From positions 1-42,748 of the forward strand of contig NZ_JBQCJW010000032.1 in NCBI RefSeq assembly GCF_051967575.1: a stretch of 42,748 bases of DNA, given 5' to 3'. The position numbers and the translations under genes were made by a program. Under the pieces are notes generated by a model. The model was not told the DNA's origin. It saw nothing but the letters and a program-made list of their open reading frames with translations, and made no database searches. The stretch comes from Solibacillus silvestris_B. Lineage in GTDB: Bacteria; Bacillota; Bacilli; Bacillales_A; Planococcaceae. Of this stretch, positions 25,200-32,766 are shown piece by piece. Each line of letters starts with the position of its first letter. Position 1 is the stretch's first letter.

Positions 25200-26573
25200 C
25201 TATTCCATTAAATAACCTTCTATCCGCAAAAATTCGTCTTCGTCGATATTGTCCATATATTTATACAATAAATCGATATCGACTTTAATTTCATCTTTAT
25301 GCGTTAAATAAAATTGCTCCGTTAAATGGCAAATAATTAACGGCACCGCCTTTTGATGGTTGAAGCGGTGCAAATACGTCGTTAAAAAATCAATGTTTAC
25401 AGCGATATCTGTATTTAGGCCAAGTGCGTTAAAATCGACATAGTTTAAATGCGCCGTTAAAAATTGTTCGGTCAAATGCTCATTGTATTGGCATACATAG
25501 GACCAATCAAGCTCATCACGGTACCTATTTAGCCAATGGAGCTCTGCGATTGCCGTGAATAATTGCTTTTGCTCGGCATTGTAACCGCGAAACTTTTCAT
25601 CCATTTCGGTATTTGTTGGACGTTTATCCCCATAGCGGTTGTATTTTTGGCAGATGAGCGAAGGAATTCCCTTTACTAGATGCTCGCTTCCTGCCCATCT
25701 ATAATTTCCGCGCTCGTATTCGAAATAGTGCAGGTCCATATCCGGAACTTCATCCGCCTCCGGTAAGTAAACGACATCAAATGAGCTGTAAAAGGCGTTG
25801 CTCTCGATAAAATCGTCCAATTGATCGACAAAATCCGGGTGAATGCGCTTTTTGTTTTTCAGCAAATAAGTGACTAAGTAGCGTTTGAACGATATTGTCA
25901 ATCTTGCGAGCACCGCTTTATTTTGCTGGAGTGCCTCCAAGCTTACTCGAGGTAAATAATCGACCAAAAACTGCTCCGATAAAAACGGGTTCGCATAGCA
26001 AATATACGAAAACGGCAAATATTGAAGGTACGGCGTCAAATTGGAAGGGTGCTGCTTTACGGCCAATCGGCACCATTCAATATAATTCTCCAAAAATGCG
26101 CGCTCGTATGGCAGTCCATCATAAACTGACGGATCATGCGACTCGAGCTTTTCCATAATTGAAATAGCATTGAAATGGTCCACCGAAAAATGCTCAGGGA
26201 ACATAATTGCCTGAAATGCTTTTTTCAAATGAAAAGGGGTTTTCGGTTTCGTCGTGACAAAGCTGTATGTCCCGATTGCTCCGCGCTCTTCCAATAAAAT
26301 ATAGGCAAGCTCCTGGCGTTCATCCTTGGTTAAAGTGCAGTCTTTCGGGAATTTAACTGCCGCAAAGTATTGAGCTTTCGCTAAATCATAGAAAAACTTA
26401 TAATCGCCTTCTTTCGTATATGGTTCGGCCGATTGATTTTGCTGCCAATAAAGGAGGGCACCATAAATAGGGCTTCTATTTGAAAAGGTTATATTTGCAA
26501 TTGAAAATATATTTTGTGCCAACGCATCATCATAAAGAACTTTTATGAATTCTATTTTTTTAATTTTTAGCAT
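25200..26573 (-). CDS. Hypothetical protein with C-terminal LTEQF-type repeats
   Basis: A 457-residue soluble protein. ATG 26573 follows GGAGGTG. I do not recognise a domain. The second half carries a loose repeat: LSEQFLVDYLPRVSLEALQQN, LTEQFLTAHLNYVDFNALGLN, and LTEQFYLTHKDEIKVDIDLL. Each has a helix followed by a short Asp/Ala-Leu turn. Similar short repeats occur in firmicute proteins of unknown role. It is rich in Tyr, Phe and Asn. Monocistronic, ending in a shared terminator. Confidence 0.7.
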   Translation of the reverse strand: MLKIKKIEFIKVLYDDALAQNIFSIANITFSNRSPIYGALLYWQQNQSAEPYTKEGDYKFFYDLAKAQYFAAVKFPKDCTLTKDERQELAYILLEERGAIGTYSFVTTKPKTPFHLKKAFQAIMFPEHFSVDHFNAISIMEKLESHDPSVYDGLPYERAFLENYIEWCRLAVKQHPSNLTPYLQYLPFSYICYANPFLSEQFLVDYLPRVSLEALQQNKAVLARLTISFKRYLVTYLLKNKKRIHPDFVDQLDDFIESNAFYSSFDVVYLPEADEVPDMDLHYFEYERGNYRWAGSEHLVKGIPSLICQKYNRYGDKRPTNTEMDEKFRGYNAEQKQLFTAIAELHWLNRYRDELDWSYVCQYNEHLTEQFLTAHLNYVDFNALGLNTDIAVNIDFLTTYLHRFNHQKAVPLIICHLTEQFYLTHKDEIKVDIDLLYKYMDNIDEDEFLRIEGYLME

Positions 26574-27079
26574 AAGACACCTCCGTCCCTACTATTATAT
26601 ACTTGAACGGGTGAAATTCTGAAAGAAAAAGTTTAAAAAAAGAGGTTTAAAGCTCTTTAGGCGTGGTATATTATTTATAAGTAAAGTTGCGATCAATTGA
26701 AGAGTTATTGATTAACCGCTAGTTTAGATAGATTATATTGTGATTTCTATTAGCTTCGTTGTATGCGTTTTACTGTAATATGAAAATTGAAAACAATTTT
26801 TTCTAGGCAATTAATGAACAAAATGCTTTAACGAAGATTTTCGAAAGATGCCAACCAAATTTAGGCGAGCGAAATGCATACACGAATTAAGATATACCAT
26901 TGAAAATTTCAGCTCTAACGTGATATTTAAAGTTAAACTATCGTACAAAACAATACAACTTAATAAGAATTTCAGATCGCAACTTTACACATTACACTCC
27001 TTATCGCATAAGGAGTGTTTCATTTTGCACTGATTTCGCTATAATTGTATTATTATATTTCTTTGATAGGAGAATGACC
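26574..27079. other. Non-coding region bounded by a 14-bp inverted repeat, possible structured RNA or relic element
   Basis: About 500 bases with no supported gene. GTAAAGTTGCGATC at 26681-26694 has an exact inverted copy at 26975-26988. Inside, TTCGTTGTATGCGTTT (about 26755-26770) is mirrored imperfectly by GAAATGCATACACGAA (about 26871-26886). A strong terminator hairpin follows at 26994. The nested complementarity could fold one RNA of about 310 nt or be a decayed MITE-like element. No target-site duplication was found. A TATAAT at about 27040 probably serves the next gene. Confidence 0.45.
26994..27030 (+). terminator. Terminator after the inverted-repeat region
   Basis: Perfect 10-bp stem ACACTCCTTA / TAAGGAGTGT with a five-base loop and a T-rich tail. 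There is no plus-strand ORF upstream, so it may end a non-coding transcript. Confidence 0.7.
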
Positions 27080-27454
27080 ATGTGGAAGCTACATAATGGA
27101 AAGCTTACTCAAACTACGGATGTATCGCGAATCCGTTATAAAACGAGAATGAGCGCGGCTATTTTATCCAATTTAAAGCAATTGGCCGACAAACACAATA
27201 CACATATAGGCTATTTGCTGGAAAACGGCTACAGCAATTTAATCAAATCTGGGTCCATTGCATACAACAAAAAGAACCGGCCGAAAGACAGGATTGAATT
27301 CCGCACAACTTGCGACCAGGAATTGCTGCTAAGCCTAAAAGACTTCGCGAAAATGCATAGTCTCAATTTAAACGATGTCATTGAGGCGAGTGTTGCTTAT
27401 ATTAACTACGAGGATATTAAACGGGCGAATTGGCGGTACCGCGTGGAAATTTAA
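27080..27454 (+). CDS. Small protein with two ribbon-helix-helix-like repeats
   Basis: A 124-residue protein; ATG 27080 is seven bases from AGGAG, better than the ATG six bases earlier. Two halves share a pattern. The first is TRMSAAILSNLKQLADKHNTH followed by IGYLLENGYSNLI; the second is FRTTCDQELLLSLKDFAKMH followed by LNDVIEASVAYI. Each is a strand with helix-turn-helix spacing as in ribbon-helix-helix DNA-binding proteins, which normally dimerise; here both halves lie in one chain. The RHH assignment is inference from pattern. It has its own terminator. Confidence 0.65.
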   Translation: MWKLHNGKLTQTTDVSRIRYKTRMSAAILSNLKQLADKHNTHIGYLLENGYSNLIKSGSIAYNKKNRPKDRIEFRTTCDQELLLSLKDFAKMHSLNLNDVIEASVAYINYEDIKRANWRYRVEI

Positions 27455-27500
27455 AGGGTTACCATTGTCAAAAACAAATACGATAAAAGTTTACGCAACC

Positions 27501-27538
27501 AAGGGGGGATTCTGTATCGCACAGAAGACCTCCTTTTT
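27501..27538 (+). terminator. Terminator
   Basis: Fifteen-position stem from AAGGGGGGATTCTGT to ACAGAAGACCTCCTT with two mismatches and a T-run, after the small two-repeat protein gene. Confidence 0.75.
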
Positions 27539-27754
27539 AGCTTACATTGATAGTATTAATTCTATTCTTATAGAAACCAGTGCTTAAATTATCCATAATA
27601 AACAATGACAACTTCAGAGAATAGCTGTAAACTAGAGTGCATAAAGATTGAAATAATGGAATACTAAAGAAAATCCAGGAGTTTCCGAGGAATTTGTATC
27701 CAAGTTAAAATAGTAATGCTAACAGATTTACTCAAAATAGAAAAGGTGAATGTT
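27539..27754. other. Intergenic region upstream of the permease
   Basis: No gene is seen in this stretch. I looked for the conserved loops of a purine riboswitch, which often precedes purine permease genes, and did not find them. Confidence 0.4.
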
Positions 27755-29122
27755 ATGAATGAATTATTAAAAGCAAGTAACTGGATTTCGGGCTTACAGT
27801 GGCTCTTTTTTATTTTTACGAATATTGTTGTCATACCTATAACAGTAGGGGCTGCATTTGAACTTTCGTCAGGTACAATTGTTAATATGCTTCAACTTTC
27901 CTTTACCGTGACAGGATTGGCTTGTATAATTCAAGCTTTTTTGGGGCATAAGAGAGCGATTATGGAAGGACAATCCGGTCTGTGGTGGGGTATAATTTTG
28001 ACGCTATGTACGACAGCTGCAGCTCAAGGGATGCCTTTAACTATCGTCGGCGGAAGTTTAACAGTCGGAATTATCCTATCGTCAATTTTGACCGTTTTGA
28101 TCGGAATATCAGGAATGGGGCCCCGTATAGCCAAGTTGTTTAATCCTGCGGTAATGGGCGTGTTTATGTTTTTGTTCGGATGTCAATTAATAGGCATCTT
28201 TTTAAAAGGGATGTTAGGTATTCCGTTTGGCAACGAGGCAGGCGGTGCACATATTGATGGAGCCATTTCTTTATTATCAATAGTAATAGCAATTATTGTA
28301 ATCGTAATCAGCGTGAAAGCACCCGCAAGTGTTCGGCGATATGGTTTACTTATCGGAATTATTGGTGGTTGGATTATTTATGCACTTATTTTCAAGCCGG
28401 AAAACCATGTCAGCGAAGCTACATCGTTTAGCTTTGAACTATTTCCGCTAGGGAAGCCTGCTTGGGATTTAGGAATTATCATCACGGCTGTTATAGCTGG
28501 ATTGTTGAATTCTGCAAACACGTTTGGCGCATTAAAAGGGACGGAAAGCATGTATAAAGTGGAAACTGCTAAATCCGAATATAAAGCTTCCTTTACAATT
28601 ACAGGTATTTTCACTCTTATAGCAGGTTTTTTTGGTCTTGTTCCGAATTCACCTTACGTGTCTTCAATTGGTTTTTTAAGCCAAACAGGTATTATAAATA
28701 GAATTCCGTTTGCGCTTGGCGGGTTTATGTTTCTTGTGATGGGTCTCATTCCAACGATTGGCCACATTTTCTCACAACTTCCACTAAGCGTTGGTAGTTC
28801 AGCGTTATTTGTCTCTTATTTGCTACTTTTTAATTCTTCATTGAATTTCTTTAAACAGGTTAAATACAATACGGTCAACATTTACCGTTCGGCTGTCCCG
28901 CTGTTTGTAGGGGTTGTGATTATGACCTTGCCAGCATCTTATTTTGTTACCGTTCCAAGTGTTATCCGTCCAGTTCTTAGCAGCGGATTATTAGTGGGGA
29001 TTATACTCGCTCTTCTATTAGAGAACCTATTCAATTGGGACATTTACGGAAATGAGGAAAAAAGCGATCATAAGGATACTTTAGGCACGGTTACCGGCAA
29101 TGCTGATTTACAGAAGAAATAA
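27755..29122 (+). CDS. NCS2-family purine/pyrimidine permease
   Basis: A 455-residue membrane protein with about 12-14 hydrophobic segments. ATG 27755 is six bases after AAAGGTG; the frame reaches back to 27716 without a site. It fits nucleobase-cation symporter 2 architecture: GISGMGPRIAKLFNPAVMGVFM before the substrate region, LLNSANTFGALKGTESMYK, then GLVPNSPYVSSIGFLSQTGI. The Glu and Asn/Gln residues usual for xanthine and uracil members are not clearly recognisable, so the substrate is open. A terminator follows. Confidence 0.78.
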   Translation: MNELLKASNWISGLQWLFFIFTNIVVIPITVGAAFELSSGTIVNMLQLSFTVTGLACIIQAFLGHKRAIMEGQSGLWWGIILTLCTTAAAQGMPLTIVGGSLTVGIILSSILTVLIGISGMGPRIAKLFNPAVMGVFMFLFGCQLIGIFLKGMLGIPFGNEAGGAHIDGAISLLSIVIAIIVIVISVKAPASVRRYGLLIGIIGGWIIYALIFKPENHVSEATSFSFELFPLGKPAWDLGIIITAVIAGLLNSANTFGALKGTESMYKVETAKSEYKASFTITGIFTLIAGFFGLVPNSPYVSSIGFLSQTGIINRIPFALGGFMFLVMGLIPTIGHIFSQLPLSVGSSALFVSYLLLFNSSLNFFKQVKYNTVNIYRSAVPLFVGVVIMTLPASYFVTVPSVIRPVLSSGLLVGIILALLLENLFNWDIYGNEEKSDHKDTLGTVTGNADLQKK

Positions 29123-29152
29123 TGCATAGGATTCAAAACTTCCTAACATTAG

Positions 29153-29188
29153 TAGTACAAACCGAAACCATGGTTTGTACTATTTTTT
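29153..29188 (+). terminator. Terminator of the permease gene
   Basis: Perfect 11-bp stem TAGTACAAACC / GGTTTGTACTA with an eight-base loop and six T. Confidence 0.9.
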
Positions 29189-29191
29189 ATA

Positions 29192-29281
29192 GTAGAGACG
29201 GTTGAAGAAGCGCTTGCTATATGGAAGAAGGTCGTTTCCCTTTGTCCTGAACAAAATAGCGGCAAACTGCATTTTTTCTAA
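29192..29281 (+). pseudogene. Possible C-terminal gene remnant
   Basis: A plus-strand reading of about 30 codons, VETVEEALAIWKKVVSLCP then EQNSGKLHFF and stop, has a natural helical protein composition but no start or ribosome binding site. It may be the tail of a lost gene between the permease and the riboflavin leader. Weak evidence. Confidence 0.25.
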
Positions 29282-29351
29282 TTTTCAGGAAAACCTTATT
29301 TTCATTTGACGAGCAAAAATAGCAATAATTCTTTTTCTAATATATTTTCTA

Positions 29352-29360
29352 TGATACAAT
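29352..29360 (+). promoter_or_regulatory. Extended -10 promoter of the riboflavin locus
   Basis: TG-A-TACAAT, 20 bases ahead of the first FMN aptamer. The -35 is weak (T-rich). A start near 29367 would put both riboswitches in one transcript. Confidence 0.5.
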
Positions 29361-29380
29361 AGCTTTCGAATAGAATAAAT

Positions 29381-29512
29381 TCCTTCGGGGTCGGGTGAAA
29401 ATCCCAATCGGCAGTGATAGAGGAAACTCTTAAGTCTGCGAGCCGCAATATGCGTGCAGGATCTAGTGCAATTCTAGAACCGACAGTTACAGTCTGGATG
29501 GGAGAAGGAAGC
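29381..29512 (+). ncRNA. FMN riboswitch (RFN element), copy 1
   Basis: All RFN hallmarks are present in order: CCTTCGGGGTCGGGTGAAAA, CCCAATCGGCAGTGATAG, the AGTCTGCGAGCCGCAA core, ACCGACAGT, and GGATGGGAGAAGGA closing the P1 stem. It is followed by an AU-rich hairpin (29521-29547) and a GC-containing terminator at 29568. FMN binding should favour termination. Confidence 0.95.
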
Positions 29513-29567
29513 GTGCGCCGCATTTTAAAAATTTTTCTTTTAAAATGTCTTTTTTGCTATGCTTTTG

Positions 29568-29598
29568 AATCCTGTCATCCTCTTGACGGGATTTTTTT
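29568..29598 (+). terminator. Riboswitch terminator, copy 1
   Basis: AATCCTGTC / GACGGGATT (one G-U) with an eight-base loop and seven T. It ends the first expression platform; no gene lies between it and the second aptamer. Confidence 0.85.
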
Positions 29599-29615
29599 AT
29601 TCGCCAATTATATAT

Positions 29616-29747
29616 TCCTTCGGGGTCGGGTGAAAATCCCAATCGGCAGTGATAGAGAAAATTCTTAAGTCTGCGAGCCGCAATATGCGTGCAGGAGCTA
29701 GTGCAATTCTAGGACCGACAGTTATAGTCTGGATGGGAGAAGGAAGC
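29616..29747 (+). ncRNA. FMN riboswitch (RFN element), copy 2
   Basis: 132 bases colinear with copy 1, offset 235, differing at only five positions by eye. Two of these, G29423-C29427 to A29658-T29662, are a compensatory pair closing a small hairpin, so the second copy has kept its fold. It is followed by its own AU-rich hairpin (29757-29786) and terminator. It directly controls ribE. Confidence 0.95.
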
Positions 29748-29818
29748 AGAGCATATAGACTTTTTAAAAATTAACTTTAAAAGTCTTATTTAGCGATGCC
29801 AATTTTACCTCTCATCGA

Positions 29819-29850
29819 AACTCCGACTTATTGTTCGGGGTTTTTTATTT
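29819..29850 (+). terminator. Riboswitch terminator, copy 2
   Basis: AACTCCGA / TCGGGGTT with a T-run, 20 bases before the ribE start. The placement is typical of an FMN transcription-termination switch. Confidence 0.85.
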
Positions 29851-29869
29851 TGAAAAAGAGGTGAGCAGG

Positions 29870-30505
29870 ATGTTTACAGGAATTATTGAGGAGCTGGGGA
29901 CTGTACAAAATTTAAAGCAGTCTACTCAATCGATGGAATTGTCCATTCGCGCCGGCAAAGTTTTGGAAGACATGCAGCTTGGTGATAGTGTTGCTGTAAA
30001 TGGAGTATGTCTTACAGTTAAACAGTTTGCAAATAATTATTTCGTGGCAGATGTCATGCCCGAAACAGTAAAGTCGACAAGTTTGCAGCAGTTAAAAAGC
30101 GGTTCAATCGTTAATTTAGAAAGAGCAATGGCCGCGAATGGCCGATTTGGCGGTCATATCGTTTCAGGGCATGTCGATGGCATTGCAACAATTTTAAGAA
30201 AGCGGCCAGTTGCCAATGCCGTCTATGTGGATTTGTCAATCGCGAAAGATTTGCTGGCTAACTGTATTGAAAAAGGCTCGATCACGATCGATGGCACAAG
30301 CTTGACGATTTTCGATTTAACGGATTCGGTTATTACGATTTCACTCATTCCGCATACGTATAAAGAAACCGTGCTAGGTATGAAGCAAGTAGGCGACATC
30401 GTCAATATTGAAACAGATTTGATCGGCAAATATGTAGCAAAGCATATAGCTAATCGGACAAGCGGGAATTTGACGATGGATTTCTTGCAAAAAGCCGGGT
30501 TTTAA
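29870..30505 (+). CDS. ribE: Riboflavin synthase, alpha subunit
   Basis: A 211-residue enzyme that dismutates two 6,7-dimethyl-8-ribityllumazine into riboflavin. ATG 29870 is six bases from AGAGGTG; the frame opens earlier but inside the terminator. Two lumazine-binding repeats are visible: MFTGIIEELGTV with SVAVNGVCLTV, and GHIVSGHVDGIATI with SITIDGTSLTIF. First gene of the operon; in the usual Bacillus order ribD would precede it, but here the riboswitch terminator does. Confidence 0.95.
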   Translation: MFTGIIEELGTVQNLKQSTQSMELSIRAGKVLEDMQLGDSVAVNGVCLTVKQFANNYFVADVMPETVKSTSLQQLKSGSIVNLERAMAANGRFGGHIVSGHVDGIATILRKRPVANAVYVDLSIAKDLLANCIEKGSITIDGTSLTIFDLTDSVITISLIPHTYKETVLGMKQVGDIVNIETDLIGKYVAKHIANRTSGNLTMDFLQKAGF

Positions 30506-30520
30506 AGGAGTGGAAAAAAC

Positions 30521-31132
30521 ATGAATGCAATAGAAGAAGCGATCGCTGCATTAAGAAATGGTGAAATAATTATTGTGGTCGATGACGAAAATCGTGAAAA
30601 CGAAGGGGATTTTGTTGTGCTCGGGCAGTTTGCGACACCCGAAAATATAAATTTTATGGCTGTGCATGGCCGCGGTTTAATTTGTACACCGATTTCAGCT
30701 GAAATTGCTGACCGGCTGGCATTTGAACCAATGGTAAGGCGCAATACGGATGCCCATCAGACAGCGTTCACAGTAAGCATTGATTATAAAACGACGACTA
30801 CTGGCATAAGTGCGTTTGAACGTTCCGAAACGATATTGGCACTTTTAGATGAGAATTCAATGTCAGAAGACTTTAATCGGCCAGGACATGTATTTCCGCT
30901 AATTGCGAAGAACGGCGGTATTTTAGAACGTCGCGGGCATACAGAAGCAAGCGTCGAACTTGCCCGGCTATGCGGATTTAACGAAGTTGCGGTTATTTGC
31001 GAAATTATGAATGAGGATGGAACGATGGCAAGAATGCCAGAGCTTGAAAAGATAGCGCATAAATTTCAATTGAAGTTTATTACGATAGAAGATTTAGTGA
31101 AATACGTAAAAGAAAATACATTGACAATATAA
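30521..31132 (+). CDS. ribB: 3,4-dihydroxy-2-butanone-4-phosphate synthase
   Basis: A 203-residue enzyme making the four-carbon unit from ribulose 5-phosphate. ATG 30521 follows AAAGGAGTG. Active-site segments are VDDENRENEGDF, INFMAVHGRGLICTPIS, RRNTDAHQTAFTVSID, SAFERSETI and GILERRGHTEASVELARL. In Bacillus this domain is usually fused to GTP cyclohydrolase II (RibBA, about 400 residues). Here the frame ends after the first domain, with ribH 12 bases on, so the cyclohydrolase must be elsewhere. Confidence 0.95.
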   Translation: MNAIEEAIAALRNGEIIIVVDDENRENEGDFVVLGQFATPENINFMAVHGRGLICTPISAEIADRLAFEPMVRRNTDAHQTAFTVSIDYKTTTTGISAFERSETILALLDENSMSEDFNRPGHVFPLIAKNGGILERRGHTEASVELARLCGFNEVAVICEIMNEDGTMARMPELEKIAHKFQLKFITIEDLVKYVKENTLTI

Positions 31133-31144
31133 AGGGGAATTATT

Positions 31145-31609
31145 ATGGGGCAAGTTTTTGAAGCACAATTAGTAGGTACAGAATTAAAGATTGGGATCGT
31201 AGTTGGACGATTCAATGAATTTATTAATGACAGATTATTAAGCGGTGCGATGGATGGATTAAAGCGCCATGGCGTAGATGTGGAAAATATTGATATTGCA
31301 TGGGTACCAGGCGCATTTGAAGTGCCGTTTATCGCAAAGAAGATGGCGGAAACGAAAAATTATGATGCGGTGATCGGTTTGGGCACAGTTATTCGCGGCT
31401 CAACGACGCACTATGATTATGTATGCAACGAGGCTGCCAAAGGTATTGCTAAAGCTGGATTAGATACTGGTGTTCCTGTTATTTTCGGGATTGTCACGAC
31501 GGAAAACATCGAACAGGCAATTGAGCGCGCTGGTACAAAGGCAGGCAACAAAGGCTATGACAGTGCAGTTTCCGCAATTGAAATGGCGAATTTAAACCGC
31601 TTATTTTAA
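31145..31609 (+). CDS. ribH: 6,7-dimethyl-8-ribityllumazine synthase
   Basis: A 154-residue subunit of the icosahedral lumazine synthase. It condenses the ribB product with the ribitylaminopyrimidine. Family segments: IGIVVGRFNEFI, WVPGAFEVPFIAKKM, IGLGTVIRGSTTHYDYVCNE, and PVIFGIVTTENIEQAIERAG. The catalytic His lies in TTHYDYV. RBS AAAGGGGAA. Last gene of the operon, closed by a strong terminator. Confidence 0.96.
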   Translation: MGQVFEAQLVGTELKIGIVVGRFNEFINDRLLSGAMDGLKRHGVDVENIDIAWVPGAFEVPFIAKKMAETKNYDAVIGLGTVIRGSTTHYDYVCNEAAKGIAKAGLDTGVPVIFGIVTTENIEQAIERAGTKAGNKGYDSAVSAIEMANLNRLF

Positions 31610-31640
31610 ATTTTAATTAAAATTTAATAAATTGTTTTAA

Positions 31641-31686
31641 GCCTCGTGTTTTGAATATGACAGGTCGAAACACGAGGCGCGTTTTA
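31641..31686 (+). terminator. Terminator of the rib operon
   Basis: Perfect 11-bp stem GCCTCGTGTTT / AAACACGAGGC with a 16-base loop, then GCGTTTTA. Confidence 0.85.
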
Positions 31687-32368
31687 AAATAATGTAAAAA
31701 GACAGGAAAGCTAACTTTTAACCGCGTATTAAATACTATGAAACCAACTTTTTAATGAGGATGGTACGTATTATGTACCTTAACAGCGTCAGGCAAATGG
31801 AGTAGAATGCCCTCATAGCATAATAATGCATAAGCTTATAATGAAACATAGAAATATTGAAAAATTTAATTATCTAAATCACTTGGACCCAATTGCAGCA
31901 TATCAAGGGTTTTAAATACTAAATCAATTTCAGTTAACCATGATCGAAGAAAATTGCAAGTGGTGGAAAGGTATAAAAAAGTATATAGTATTAAAGTGCA
32001 GATAGAGAGACAGTCTATTGAAAAACAAAAAATAAAAGCCTCACAAAAATATTTATTAGGTGGCTCTATAATTTTTATTGGAGATAAGGCATCTATGATT
32101 ATTCCAATTGAAGTAAATACGGTGATGCAAGAGTTTAAAAATCATTTTTAAAGCCAGTAGATTGAAGCAGAAGAGCCCAAATATAAGTGCCCGGATTTTC
32201 TAAATAAAAAGGAAACCCGTCCGGGAAAATAGTATATTTTCGGGATGCCTGGAACTAATAGCATATTTTATTTGCTAGTCCCCTTTACATCAAATATTTC
32301 CCTAGGCATTTTCCTAATTATTATTGAAAATAAAATATTATGGTTGCAAAAGTAATGTTCACAGCATA
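31687..32368. other. Gene-poor stretch before the ars operon
   Basis: About 680 bases with no supported gene. A 65-codon frame at 31954-32151 (TTG start, no ribosome binding site, reads KKVYSIKVQIERQSIEKQ and IIPIEVNTVMQEF) has a plausible composition and may be a gene tail. Its family is unknown. Near 32211-32290 there are imperfect hairpins (around TATTTTC and GCTAGTCCC) that could be terminator relics. It marks the edge of the arsenic island. Confidence 0.4.
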
Positions 32369-32433
32369 ATATAATCATATCATTATATAGTGATTTATTT
32401 TTTGGCTATAATATAAGTATATTATTATATAGT
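32369..32433 (+). promoter_or_regulatory. ars promoter with paired dyad operators
   Basis: Two AT-rich dyads: ATATAAT-N6-ATTATAT (32369-32388) and ATAATAT-AAGT-ATATTAT (32408-32425). The second overlaps the -10 TATAAT (32407-32412). In addition ATATCATTATATAGT (32377-32391) recurs with one change at 32419-32433, 42 bases apart, i.e. on the same helix face. This suits ArsR repression of its own operon. Confidence 0.6.
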
Positions 32434-32448
32434 TAAGGAGTGGTTCAA

Positions 32449-32763
32449 ATGGAGCTCGATTTAATGGAAAAACAATTGAAGGCTGTTGCAGATGCCAATC
32501 GTTTACGTATTTTAGCCTGTTTAAAAAAAGGGGAAGTATGCGTTTGTGATTTTACGGACGTTCTTAAAATTTCACAACCTGCTGTGAGTCAGCATCTACG
32601 TAAACTAAAGGAGGCAGGCATTATTACAGAACGCAAGGTAGGAACATGGAAGCATTATCGCATCCAAGAAAATCAAACTTCGTTAATGCAAAATATAATT
32701 GCTTCAATTAATGAAGATCTGACCTGTGGATGTAAAATTAACTCTGAATGTGTGGAGGGCTAA
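32449..32763 (+). CDS. arsR: Arsenical-responsive repressor, ArsR/SmtB family
   Basis: A 104-residue winged-helix repressor. ATG 32449 is eight bases from AAGGAG; the GTG at 32440 is inside the site. The recognition helix lies in ISQPAVSQHLRKLKEAGII. The metalloid-binding motif is GEVCVCDF (two Cys), typical of ArsR; a further cysteine cluster, LTCGCKINSEC, lies at the C-terminus. As(III) binding releases it from the operators just upstream. It is followed directly by arsB. Confidence 0.93.
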   Translation: MELDLMEKQLKAVADANRLRILACLKKGEVCVCDFTDVLKISQPAVSQHLRKLKEAGIITERKVGTWKHYRIQENQTSLMQNIIASINEDLTCGCKINSECVEG

Positions 32764-32766
32764 AAA

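Noticed and set aside
26848..27033. A 61-codon frame in the inverted-repeat region
   Set aside because: It has no ribosome binding site, spans the second repeat arm and the terminator, and its composition is not protein-like.
27539..27754. A purine riboswitch before the permease
   Set aside because: GGAGTTTCC at about 27679 looks similar at a glance, but the paired loops and stems of the aptamer are not there.
31741..31800. A T-box-like leader (GGATGGTACG near the ars region)
   Set aside because: The conserved T-box antiterminator core and a following biosynthetic or synthetase gene are missing.
31954..32151. A 65-codon TTG-started frame
   Set aside because: The composition is plausible but there is no ribosome binding site and no family; described only as a possible gene tail.
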